From Adiantum capillus-veneris (taxonomy: Eukaryota > Streptophyta > Polypodiopsida > Polypodiales > Pteridaceae), in the NCBI GenBank assembly GCA_014529385.2, contig CM043953.1, forward strand, positions 97,787,842-97,851,841: a stretch of DNA of 64,000 bases, given 5' to 3'. Below are positions 44,341-56,185 of the stretch, in pieces. Both the position numbers and the translations under genes were made by a program. The notes below the pieces were generated by a model that saw only the letters and a list, made by a program, of their open reading frames with translations, was not told where the DNA came from and made no database searches. Each line of letters starts with the position of its first letter. Positions within the stretch are counted from its first letter, which is position 1.

Positions 44341-45770
44341 ACTCTAGAAAGAGAGATGACTGCACTGCAAGAGGTAGAGATGCAACAATTTGTTGCTTAC
44401 ATGCAACAACAGCAGATTGCACATCAATAATTTAATCTACATGAGCAGATTCAAAAAGCTCGACAGGCAATTACAAAAAAATTTACAACAGTTCGAAGGT
44501 GAGATGTTTCAAAATTCTACCAAATTTATAAACAATCTATGGAGGATAATGGGATTGATGATCGTGAAGCAGTTGAAGGGTTTCACTTGATTCTCGTGCC
44601 TAAGCTTAGGTCTCGAATTGGGGAGATACAAACTACACAAGGAGCAAACTGGCATGGTCTTAAGAAGGCATTACAAGAGGAGTATTTCCTTGAAGATTTT
44701 CAGAGGGTAACTAAACAAATTTTTATGAAAGGGATCCAGCAGAAAAACTAGGACTTATCAACACGAGAATTGCTACGATAATTTGAAAATAAATTTGAGC
44801 AATTATCCATGGAGAGCAGCCGTCATTGAAACTAGAACGGGTAGAGCTATTTGTCCAAGTTGCTAATCCACAACTTCAAAAAGCTCAACGCAGCTACTAG
44901 AAGATTCAACAGGTAAATTGGGCTTGATATTTGATTTAAAGTTCGTTTCTGAAGGAGACAACATGATTGTGAAGCAAGAAACGAGGGTGGATAAACTGAT
45001 TGTTGTCGATCCCATGGAGGCAAAACTGATGAAGAAATTAAGGAGAAGTTAGCCTCTAGGAAATAAAAATTAGAAGAGCCGATTCTTGATGGGCTTATAA
45101 AAGGTATACAAGAATTAAATTTGAATTTAAAATCATTTTAACTTAAAGGATTAATCACAAAGGGTTCCACTTCAAAACACAGGCAACGTTCTCCACGCGG
45201 GGATTGGGATGACCACTACATGTGTGGTATGATAATAAAGATCATGAACGCACAGATTGTGAAGATTTCAATGAAGCATATAGGAAAAATGTGGTTCTTT
45301 GGAAAGACAAGAAGATTCATCTCAAGGCAACAGGTGAGCCGCTCCGCTTGAGGAGATCAAGTGCTTTCAAGAGATACTTGGAAATCATGGTAAAGCCTTT
45401 TCTTTTGAGCCAAGTGAGTTTGGATGTGTAGATCCAAATGTTGTTTCTCCTATGGTTATATTTACTTTTGTTCACACGCTATGGAGTTTATGTCCTATTG
45501 CAGTACCTAAAGATCACTTGCCGAAGCTTGTTGATTTGCTCAATGAGAAGTAAGGATGGGTATTCTGGAACCATTATGTGCACCCTATTCTAATCGGTGG
45601 TCCACTGTTCCCAAGAAGAATGGTACCCTAAGGTTCATTCAAGACATGCAATCGGTCAATAAGTTAACAATCCGCAATGTAGGTACAGGTTCAATTGTGG
45701 ATGAGATTGATGAATCCTTTTTTTGTGGGACGAGCTATATATTCTATGGGTGATCTCTACTCAAGATATG
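44341..45770 (+). pseudogene. Gypsy-4-family gag to reverse-transcriptase start, plus strand
   Basis: Broken plus-strand frames match the gypsy-4 proteins at 50.7-54.0 kb: gag 'NWHGLKKALQEEYFLEDFQR', the zinc knuckle with 'MWYDNKDHERTDCEDFNEAY' and 'KKIHLKATGEPLRL', then 'MGILEPLCAPYSNRW' and 'IQDMQSVNKLTIRNVGTG' of the polymerase start. The part between gag and polymerase is shortened, and many stops are present. It points opposite to gypsy-4. Confidence 0.8.
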
Positions 45771-45994
45771 ACTAATTTCAGCTTTCTTTGTGTGAGGTGA
45801 GCGGATGCGTGCGAAGTGCGAGTGGAAAGTGCAATGTAGCAGGACACGAGGTGTAGTGGAGTTCTTGTGGATAACTATCCACAACTCATTATTCTCTTTA
45901 TGTTATGTCAATGAATAAGGTTAGTAAATGGAAGGTGTTGTCGAGAAGTTTGCAGTCTTTCAAGGAAAGCACCGAGCTTCTTGTTGTGAGAATT

Positions 45995-48083
45995 TGTGAG
46001 GTAACTCCAAAAACTATATGAAGGAGTTATGCCATAAATGCCATGAAGTCTAGAGTTTGGTAGAGAGTGCAATTAAAGAAGCCCAATTCTCTTTCTCATG
46101 CACTCACACACACAAAGAATGAACACAAAAGAGAAAATCAAAACAACACAAAGATGAAAACGTGAAGGCTTTGGTCATATCTTATCATGGGTAGGATAAA
46201 AGTGTTAATAGATGAGTTAATGGAATTCAATATTTGCCGACCAAACAAGCTATGAATGTTCTTTGGAACTGTAGTTTTGTGCTCACTATGATATATATGT
46301 TTTGTCCAGTGATTGGGATTAATTGTGTGTACAAATCCTCTTGGTTCATAGCAAAATAAGTACACTTATATCAAAAGAATAGCTATAGTCTAGAAGGGGT
46401 AGTATGATGGGATCTGGTGAAAGAAGTATTTCATTAAACCTTTCTGGGCCAAATAGTAACATTATATGTTGTTGGAAGTGTATTTTACGACTAATCCATA
46501 CGTTAATTGTAATAGATTTCACAAAGTGGAAGCGACAGAAATTCACATCATGTGGATTATTCATCTAAGATATCTCTAGTATGTGAAAAGTATAGATATG
46601 AGAGAAGTCAAGAGAAGATAATTTTCCCTCACAAGCCCTATTCTTGCCGGTAGGCAATAAGGATACTACAAGGAGAGATGTACCTGTAGCAAGGAGAACC
46701 TAGAGTTTGTATAGAGAATGAGCTTCTAAGAGTGAGAAAGATTTGTGAGAGTGTAAAGATATGGCTACTCACCTTGTGCATTAGCGTAGCTCTCCAAGAA
46801 GGTTGAGCATAGCTTTGGCGGAGTGTTGTACCTTGAATGCCTTTAGTAATAAAGACACAAGAGAGATGGAGAAAGGGATAGAGATAGAAGTAGATGTAGA
46901 GATAGAGGTAAGGGTGGGTGTATAATTAGAAGTGGATAATAGCTAGGTTAGGGAATATATTTGGAAATAGAGATAGAGGTAAGGGTTGGGATAGAGGTGA
47001 AAAGCAAAACATCAAGAAACCAACAAAATCACAAATCAAAACACACCTTGTTTGATAACTCTTCGAGATTTATTCGCCAATTTGATGGAGAGAGAATGAG
47101 AGAAAAGACTTTAAGCCTTGAATGATGCACCAAATCCTATTCCTTATTTGATTAGAATTGATCTTACAAGGATTGCTTATAAGATGGCTAGTCTTCTTCA
47201 AGAAGCAAGTGTAGGCTTAGACTTATGTTTATGGATAAGTACAATTAGGCATTAATCCTCTCTCTTCCTATTGAATGGTTTTCAAGGAAGAAGAGGTCCC
47301 TTTTTAAAGGTGAAGGGAACCCCAAGGGTTACACAAGAAAGAGAAGAGCCAGTGTGAACACGAGCTGCCCAAGTTTGAAATGGGTTGTCCCTACATGATG
47401 TGGGCACACTAGGGTCCACAATTTTGATCATATCTCCTCAACTGTGGCTCCAAATAAAAAAATAAAAATAGGGGCAAAAAATTTAGCTTATAAGCTACAA
47501 ACTACATTTTATATCATTTCTCCAATTCAAAATTGGAACGTTGTTTTAAAAAATCATCAAAATAGAGTACCTTTCTGGCAGCAAAATTCTTCTTGTGGCC
47601 CCTTTAGCCTAGACTTTCATTTGATTCCAATGGACATCTCATGCTATATGAAAGCGTGACATTTCTCATTGACCAATTTTTGTAAGCATCCTTGCAATAA
47701 TGCATTAAAATAGGTGTATCTTTGAAAATCATGCAAGGTAGTGTCCCACTAGAATTTGATACCTTCCTAGTAGTTATAAAAAAGGAATATGAGAAAAATA
47801 CATAGAATACATAGAAAATATTTATATTGAAAATTACCCTAGATATAGGATCTAGCTAAAGTGTGAGATGATAATAAGATAGTAGAAAGGAAAAAACAAT
47901 GTTTTTGCTCCCAAGTTAAAGAGGCGGAGCTATTGACGTTTTTTCCCATAGTACTTTCTAATGGTAAAGTAAGAATATGTTACCCTTGAGATAAATAATA
48001 GGATGGGATAAAATGCTTATAAGTATACTTAGATATGCATATGTACATTATGAAAAATATACTTATGTATCTAAAAAGTCACA
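45995..48083 (-). repeat. 3' LTR-like repeat of gypsy-4
   Basis: About 2.09 kb, alignable over its length with 54011-56110 and with scattered differences. Similarity continues for about 12 bases past 48083, so the end is approximate. A purine-rich run on the minus strand ('agagggggtgga' near 48145) could be the purine tract, which would move the LTR end to about 48133. Confidence 0.75.
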
Positions 48084-48197
48084 AAATAAATCTCCTAGCA
48101 TACGTTCCCACTATATACGTGCCACAACAAGACATCCACCCCCTCTAAACCTGCACATCCTTTGTGCCACATTTGATTTTTTGGAGCTTCAATTCTC

Positions 48198-50090
48198 TTA
48201 TAGATCTTCCATGATTTTATCTTCATTGATAGATTCCAACGCTTCATCTTCACTTTGATCTTCACCTTTGTTTTGCTCTTCCTCTTCCTCAATATCTTCT
48301 AGATCACTGTCTTCTCTTATCTTAAACACTTTGATCCTTTTCCCTGCAATGGGAACCTTTACTTTTGTACCATCTAGTTCAGACAAGCTATAAGTAGCAT
48401 TTTCATGTACATGCTTTACAACATACAGTCCAAACCATCTTTTTGAGAGCTTACGCATGATTGTGTGCTGGTTATCATGGCTACTATGGTACACTAAAAC
48501 CCAGTCACCTTTGTTAATTGTTTTGCTCCTGAGCTGATGTCGCTTATCAAGTAGTCCTTGTTTTTCAACCTTGTATTTTTCAATTTCTCTTTTATAGCCT
48601 CAGTATCTCCAGGCCTTCTCTCTAGTTTCCTTATACTCAATGCAAGGAGATCTTCCTTGTTAAGCCCCTCTTGCCAAAGTAGTACATTCCATGTGGGAAT
48701 TGTATCTTCAATTGGCATCACTAGCTTTTGACCATACATCATCTCCACAGGCATATAGCCAGTTATTGAGCTATGTGTTGTACGATCAGCCCATAAAGCA
48801 TATGGACCCATAAAGCTTATGTGTTGTATGATCAGCCCATAAAGCATATGGTAACGATTTTGGCCATTCACCAACTCTTCCTTCGCAAACCTTGGCCACA
48901 AATCTTTGATGATAGGAGGATGCCTTCTTTCACTCTTTCCATTCCCTTCAGGGTTGTAAGTTGTAATAAGTGAAAGCTTGATTCCTAATCTGGAAAAGAA
49001 CTCCCTTGCCTCCTTGGCATCTAGTTCACCTCTTTCTATAGTGATCTTTCCCACACAACCATAACGGAAAATCACTTCATCAAGAAGAAATTTGTATACA
49101 GCTTTTGTGGTTTTTGCTCTTAATGTTCACCCTTCAACCTAGTTAGTTAGATCCTCTTGTGCAAGAACTAAGTATCTCATTTGTCAGAGTCCTAAAGGCA
49201 TTGTGACTAGATCCCCAACCCATTTATAGTGCATGGCTAGTGGATATGTAGAGGTGCAACCCATCACGATGTCGCACATTTGAATACATTTGATAAGTTA
49301 CACACGACTCTAGAAATTGAGATACATCTTTATACATACCCTTCCACCAGTATTTTTCTTTCAACTTGGAGAAGGTTGCCCACAGACTCTATGTCCAGCC
49401 CATAGACTCTCATGTAACTCTTGCATGAGCTTTACTTGAGTCTCTTTTTTACATATAACTCTTTGTGGTGTAAGACCCTTTTGTTTAGGATGCTTCTACA
49501 AGTAACCATCCCTCAAAAATTACCCATATTATTTCTTGCATATCCTCTTGAATTCTTGTTCAGACAAATCATCCTGTTTTGTTAGATTACTCAAGTAGCT
49601 TCCAATAAGAAGCCAATCATCTTCATAAAGCTCTTTCAAGAACAATTCAATTGTATTATACATGCAAATATTGTTACCTTTGACATGAGAGATAGAATAG
49701 AACTTCGTGTTAACATCGTCTCCTTCATCAATCATTTGTGACTCATCTTCATACCTTGCCCATGATAGCATATCTGCCACTGTATTGTCTTTACCTGCAA
49801 TGTTCTTAAACTTGGGATTTAAGGATTTAATGTAGGCAATCCACCACAACATAGCAATGTCTGGCATTGATCATCTTGTAATCATCCCAAGAAGTGGTAG
49901 ACAATCTGTTTCTACAACCACACATGCACCAATTAGGTACTCTTTCCCATTTTTCAAGGTTGTAACCATACCCCATAACTCTGTCTTTATCTATGGATAG
50001 TTTCTTTGGCAAGCACTTAGTACGTTTGCTACAAATCTCACCACATACATGTGTACTTCTTCATCATCTTGTTCTATTGCCCAACCAATT
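48198..50090 (-). pseudogene. gypsy-4 RNase H end and integrase
   Basis: The RNase H end has 'NIAGKDNTVADMLSWARYED' (about 49.8 kb). A broken zinc-finger and core region follows, with 'GNGKSERRHPPI' (Glu of the acidic triad context) near 48.92 kb and 'TGYMPVEMMYGQ'. The C-terminal part (48494-48198) reads 'RKLSKRWFGLYVVKHVHENA' and ends in an acidic Glu/Asp-rich tail. A 46-bp tandem duplication (48772-48805 and 48818-48851) shifts the frame. Confidence 0.75.
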
Positions 50091-51709
50091 CATGTAGGAA
50101 TGGTATCTACTGTCACAATTACTGGCCTTTTACACTCATAGTCTACCTTTCTCAAAGTTGGTGCTGACTGGAGCAACTTGTTTAGATTTTTCATGGATTT
50201 TACATGTGTATCTGTCCATTGAGACTTTTGATTCTTCCTATGAAAGTGATAAAGAAGATCAGCTACATGTGCATAATGTGGAATCCAAATAACATAAAAG
50301 ACACATGCTCTTAGAAACCTTCTAGCCTCAGTGATGCTAGTGCATGTTTCTTTCATTATTTGGATGGCATCTACCTTTGTTGGACAAGGTTTCCTACCAT
50401 ATGGCCCACACATGTGTCCCACAATGAGCACTTCATTAACATGAAACGTAGAATTTTTCCCTGACAAAGTAAGATTCACTTCCTCCAACCTAGACAAAAT
50501 TTTATCACAATCATTTATGTGATTTTCCGCAAACTCGCGACACCCCCTGAGATCCAAAGCTTCATCTTTCTCACTTTCTTCACATCCTTTGATAGGCAAA
50601 TCATCAATGAAAGGCATTGTGATTTGAGGAATAAAGTCACGTAAGACCTTTAAATTCATCCCATTCATCATATGTGCAGCCGAGTTGGTTGCTTCCTATG
50701 GCAAGGCACACATTCTTATCAAACCTAAAGGTCTCCTCATGGTTGTCAAGTCTCTACTTTCAATTGTAGGCTGAAATTGATCATACCCTAAGTAGAGGTC
50801 TCCCATTGAGTATATTGCCCTTCCTACAAACACCTCTGCAAACTCATCCACAATCGGACATGTACCTACATTTTTAATTATCACCTTGTTCACTGGTTAG
50901 ATATCTTGGATGAAGCATAGAGAGCCATTATTCTTTGGAACTATGAACCACCTATTTGAGCATGGAGCACAAGAAGGCTCCAAAATCCCCATTTTGATCT
51001 TTTGATTCAATAGCTCTACTAACTTTGGCAAATGAGCCTTTGAAACTGGAATAGGTTGCAGATTCCAAGGCACATGAGGTATTGCAAAAATTACCATAAG
51101 AGCTACAATAGAAGGATCAACACATCCTATCTCATGTGGCTCAAATGAAAAAGCCTTACCATGCTTTGAAAGAATTTCTTTAAAGCACTTTGTCTCCTCC
51201 TGTGTTAGAAACTCCTCGCAACAAATCTGCAACTCTTGAAAAGACTCCTTCGTGAAGGTTTGCCCAATCTTTTTAGGATTCCTCAAACTTGGTTGCAAAG
51301 AAGCCTGCTCAAAGTTTTCCTTGTTGTTGAGTGGTAAGGGTGAAGCTACTGGTTTCACCTTCTTTGCTACACTCTTGTATTTAGTTTCAACATGGACCTC
51401 TGGGCCAAGTGTTTTCTTGAAACATTGGTTTTTGTTAAAGGCTTCTATGACTTGATACATTTCCACAAAGCATACGTCCACAACTTCATTCTCAAGATGC
51501 AAACTAGACTCCAGCATAGCATCAAGCTCACCCATAGTATCTACAAAAGAAACTTTCTCACACAAACCCAAAACATTTTTAGTAGGCTCTAACAACACAC
51601 TCGCTTTCATGCCTATTTGTACATTATATACATAATGCTTCTCACATCTCTTCAAATCTTCAAGTTTTGTAAAACACATTGATCCATTCGTTGTTACCAA
51701 GGAGCCCAT
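50090..51709 (-). pseudogene. gypsy-4 protease-linker and reverse transcriptase
   Basis: Frame 51709-50897 ends with 'IKMGILEPSCAPCSNRWFIV', the start of the polymerase. Frame 50893-50696 has 'GRAIYSMGDLYLGYDQFQ'. Frame 50671-50090 has 'QITMPFIDDLPIKGC', where Phe-Ile-Asp-Asp is the catalytic box, then 'HVNEVLIVGHMCGPYGRKPC'. The FIDDxPIKG form of the active site is an unusual gypsy branch that I associate with fungal and some plant elements (from memory). A stop separates each part. Confidence 0.75.
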
Positions 51710-54008
51710 TGAAAAAGTTTCACCTATTTCTGGATCAAGTGAGACCCTTTTTCTTTCTTTACCACTGCAATTTCTCTTTGCAATGGTACTTAGCCAAAAC
51801 CCATCATTTTCTTATGATCGTGAAACTCTTTACTCACCTTTGATAGAGGAGTTCTCTGAGATTGTCACAATCTCTTCAATGGTTTACACAAACTATGAGA
51901 AATGGAACAGCACATTTACCATCTTTGCTTCGTATCCTGGCATAAGCTAAACCATCATCCATTACCTATTAACTTTGTTTCCATTTGAACTCCCACAATG
52001 TAGAGCTACCCAAGGATAAGATGATATGAAGATGTGTCCTGTATAAGAAGTTTTATTCAACATTTACATCACCTATTGTCACCTTTACACTTGGACATGC
52101 TGCATACAATTCACCTCATGAATTGTTTTCCACTTTGACCATCCAACCATGTTCTGTGTCCATTGGCCATTCATATTTGTTGTAAATACTTTCTGACATT
52201 ATGTTTATTTTTGAACCATGGTCAATCAAGGCAACAAATGGCTCTTCAAGATCACCTACCTTGACCAAAGTTTTGGTAGTAGCCCTTGCCCAGTGACTTT
52301 GTGAATAGTGGCTCCTAGGAATGGCTTCAACTTCACCTTAACAAAATTTTGTCTCTTTCTCTTGATGATTTCAATGATCTCCTCATGGAATTCATGCTTT
52401 GCAATGCCAAGGACTTCTCGTAGAGTAAACTCAATCTCAAAATCCTGTGCTCCAAGACTTTCATTAAATCTGTAGAAACCTAAATATCTTATTTTAGTTT
52501 ATAAGTTGGGCCTTTTGGCTTACCTTTTGTTGGCTTTTTCTTCTTTCCTATTGTAGACTCCTCCATGAGTACTTCAGGTGGAGATGCTCTTTGTGTCGCG
52601 GGTGTTTGGAAAGGCATTGAGTCACTTCTTCCCCCACTTCTAGAAGCTCTTTTTTATGGTCCTTCATCAGCATTCTCACGTCTGCACTTCTCTTCTAAAA
52701 ATAGCCTCACTTTGTTGGCATTTTGTAATGTAGGCATACACTGACAATGAGTCCATTGGATCATTCCATCCTATTTTTAGGCATATGCAATCCCCTACCT
52801 CATGTAGGATATCCTTTGTAAGCTTTCCTTTCCTACAAATTTCCACAACATTGGGCCACAACTTACCATCATCATTACTCATAAAACCCTTGGAAAGCTC
52901 GATATTTGCTCCATAAGTAGCATCCTCAACTATAGCTACAGCATAATCAGAAGCCATATCCTCTACTAAATTTTTCATTCCTCCCTTCCCAAAGTTAGTT
53001 CTCAAGGGTAGACATGTCTCCCTTGAATGGATCTTACCATCCTTAAAGAACACAACATCTTTTCTTAAAGCATCATAAAAACTATCACAATCCCTTCTTA
53101 CATGATCGGTGCTATCACACCATATACATCTGTGAATAAACCCTTCTTTTCTTTTTTATCTTTGCTTTAAAGGCATAACTGATGGTTGTCCCTTTTCTTC
53201 AAGCTTTGCAAGTTTTTGCTTTAATTCATGCATGCCTTTCACAATATCATCTAGCATAGATTCATCACCTTTTGGAGCTACAATAGAAGGTTTTACCATC
53301 CATCCAGGAGCTAGGGAGGTCGGGGTAGAAGTATTGACTACCATTTTGTCTCTTCTTCTTTGCTGCTTTGTAAGTAGTGAGATAGCATCTTCAACATCAT
53401 TCCAGTTAGTCTTTAATCCTTGCTCAACATCTTTGTCTTCAAGTAGACGCTCCAAGTTTTCTTGAAGTTCTTTTCCTACTACTTGTAGAAAAAGCTATTC
53501 TTCTCTGATTCTGGTGTGGCCTTTTTGTCCTTGTTAGTTGAGAATAGTGTCATTCAAATTCCCTAAACAACTCTGTTGGAGAGATTCCCTCCTTTGGCTT
53601 GGCTATCCATTCCAAAACTGTTCTTTTTGTCACTCGTTCTGAATCTTCCATGAATACTCCTCGTTTAAGGCAAATTTTAATGTTTCCCAACTTGCCCCGT
53701 GTCCTTCCCTAATTCTTCTTATATGCTCCCTAGTTTCAAGATTCACAACCAACTCAAAGCTTTGAATCATCTCACCTTTTGGTACTCGATGCATTTCTAT
53801 TTCCTTCACATATTCGTGAAGGTACTTTGTCACATCTTTCCCATCAAATTGATCAATTTTGTTAACAATGGCTTGAATAGCTTTGGTTGTTGAGGCCTCC
53901 CATCTTTCTGAAGTATGTTGATGTTGCATGAATGAGGCAAATGCTTGAAACATTTGCATTGTTGCTGGGTCAAAATGCATACCATGTTGCTCCGCATGAT
54001 CACCCATG
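51710..54008 (-). pseudogene. gypsy-4 gag
   Basis: The start is ATG at about 54008 ('MGDHAEQHGMHFDPATMQMF'), three bases from the LTR end. Capsid-like sequence runs to 53630. A Lys/Glu-rich segment with possible coiled coil ('ELKQKLAKLEEKG') lies near 53.2 kb, and a zinc knuckle 'CIWCDSTDHVRRDC' near 53.1 kb in a broken frame. 'FFKDGKIHSRETCLPLRTN' follows at 53053-52676. The remaining 52.6-51.7 kb is a degenerate protease region without an intact motif. Confidence 0.75.
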
Positions 54009-54010
54009 GT

Positions 54011-56110
54011 TGTGAGGTGACTCCAAAAACTATATGAAGGAGTTATGCCATAGATTCCATGAAGTCTAGAGTTTGGTAGGGACTCCAATCAAAGAAGTCC
54101 CCCATTCTCTCTCTCTTGCACTCACACACACACAAATAAAGAACATAAAAGAGAAAATAAAAACAACACAAAAATGAGAACGTGAAGGCTTTGGTCATCT
54201 CTTATCATGGGTAGGATGAAAGGGTTAATAAATGAGAATGGAATTCCACCTTTGTCGACCAAACAAGCTACGAATTGTTCTTTGGAACTGTAGTTTTGTG
54301 CTTGCTATGATATATATGTCTTGTCTCTAGTAATTGGGATTAATTGTGTGTACAAATTCTCTTGGTTCATAGCAAAATAGCTACACTTATATCAAAAGAA
54401 AAGTTATAACTCAGAAGGGGTACTATGATGGGATTCGATGAAAGAAGTATTTCATTGAGCCTTTATGGGACCAAAGAGAAACATTGTATGTTGTTGGAAG
54501 TGTATTTTACGGCTAATCCATACGTACGTTACTTGTAATAGATCGCACAAAGTGGAAGCGATAGAAATTCATATCATGTGGATTATTCATCTAGGATATT
54601 TCTAGTATGTGAAAAAGATAGATGTGAGAGAAGTGAAGAGAAGATAATTTTCCCTCCCAAGCCCTATTCTTACATGTAAGTAATAAGGATACTACCAGAG
54701 AGATGTACCTGTAGCAAGGAGAACCTAGAGTTTGTAGAGAGAATGAGCTTCTAAGAGTAATAAAGATTTGTGAGAGTGTAAAGATATGGCTACTCACCTT
54801 GTGCATTAGCGTATCTTTCCAAGTAGGTTGATCATAGCTTTGACGGAGTGTTGTAGCTTGAATGCCTTTAGTAATTAGGACACAAGAGAGATGGAGATAG
54901 GGATAAAGATAGAAGTAGATGTAGAGATAGAGGTAAGGGTGGGTGTATAAGAAGTGGATAATAGCTAGGTTAGGGAATATATTTGGAAATAGAGATAGAG
55001 GTAAGGGTTGGGCTAAAGGTGAAAAGAAAAACATCAAGAAACCAACAAAATCACAAATCAAAATACACTTTTTTTATAACACTTCAAGATTTATTCACCA
55101 ATTTGATGGAGAGAGAGAAGGAGAGGAAAGAGTTTCAGTCTTGAATAATGCACCAAATCCAAGTTCTTCTTTGATTAGAAGTGATCTTACAAGGATTGCT
55201 TACAAGATGACTACTCTTCCTCAAGAAGCAAGTATAGGCTTAGACTTATGTTTATGGCTAAGTACAATTAGACATTAATCCTCTATCTCCCTATTGAATG
55301 GGTTTCAAGGAAGAAGGGGTCCCTTTTTAAAGGTGAAGGGAACCCCCAAGGGTTACACAAGAAAGAGAAGAGCTAGTGTGAACAGGATCTACCAAAGTTT
55401 GAAATGGGTTGTCCCTGCATGACGTAGACAGACTAGGGTCCAAAATTTTGATCATATCTCCTCAATTGTGGCTCCAAATAAAAAAATAAAAATATGGGCA
55501 AAAAATTTAGCTCATAAGCTACAAACCATATTTTACATCATTTCTTCAATTCGGAATTGGAACCTTGTTTAAAAAAATCATCAAAATAGGGTACCTTTCT
55601 GGCAGCAAATTTCTTCTTGTGGTCCCCTTAGCATAGACTTTCATTTGATTCCAGTGGACATGTCATGCTATATGAAAGCATGATATTTCTCATTGACAAA
55701 GTTTTGTAAGCATCCTTGCAATAATTTAGTAAAATAGGTGTATTTTTGAACATCATGCAAGGTAGTGTCCCACTAGGATTTGATACCTTCCTAGTAGCTA
55801 TAAAAAAGGAATATGAGAAAAATATATAGAACACATAGAAAATATATATATTGGAAATTACCCTAGATATAGGATCTAGCTAGAGTGTGAGATGATATTG
55901 AGATAGTAGAAAGAAAGAAGCAATGCTTTTTACCCCAAGTTAAAGAGGCAAAGCTATTTACATTTTTTTCCATAGTACTTTCTAACGGCGGTAAAGTGAG
56001 AATCTATTACCCTAGAGAAAAATAATAGGATGGGATAGAAAGCTTATTATTATACTTATATGTGCATATGTACATCATGAAAAATATACTTATGTATCTA
56101 AAAAGTCACA
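54011..56110 (-). repeat. 5' LTR-like repeat of gypsy-4
   Basis: About 2.10 kb. It begins 'tgtgaggtgactcc' and ends 'aaaaagtcaca' on the plus strand. Beyond the high end the sequence passes into the minus-strand copia relic at 56.1-56.2 kb. Confidence 0.8.
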
Positions 56111-56185
56111 AATAAATCTCCGCCAATATGGCATGTACCCTTACAAACATGTACAAATGTGAAGTATCATGAAGCTTCACCCTAC

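Larger units (their letters stand above)
45995..56110 (-). mobile_element. gypsy-4: minus-strand Ty3/gypsy element between 2.1-kb direct repeats
   Basis: Direct repeats 45995-48083 and 54011-56110 begin 'tgtgaggt' and end near 'aaaaagtcaca'. Between them, on the minus strand, lie gag (54008), zinc knuckle, protease region, polymerase, RNase H, integrase and integrase tail (48198), in the normal order. All coding parts are broken. There is no matching target duplication at the outer ends and no recognisable primer site beside the high repeat. Confidence 0.8.
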
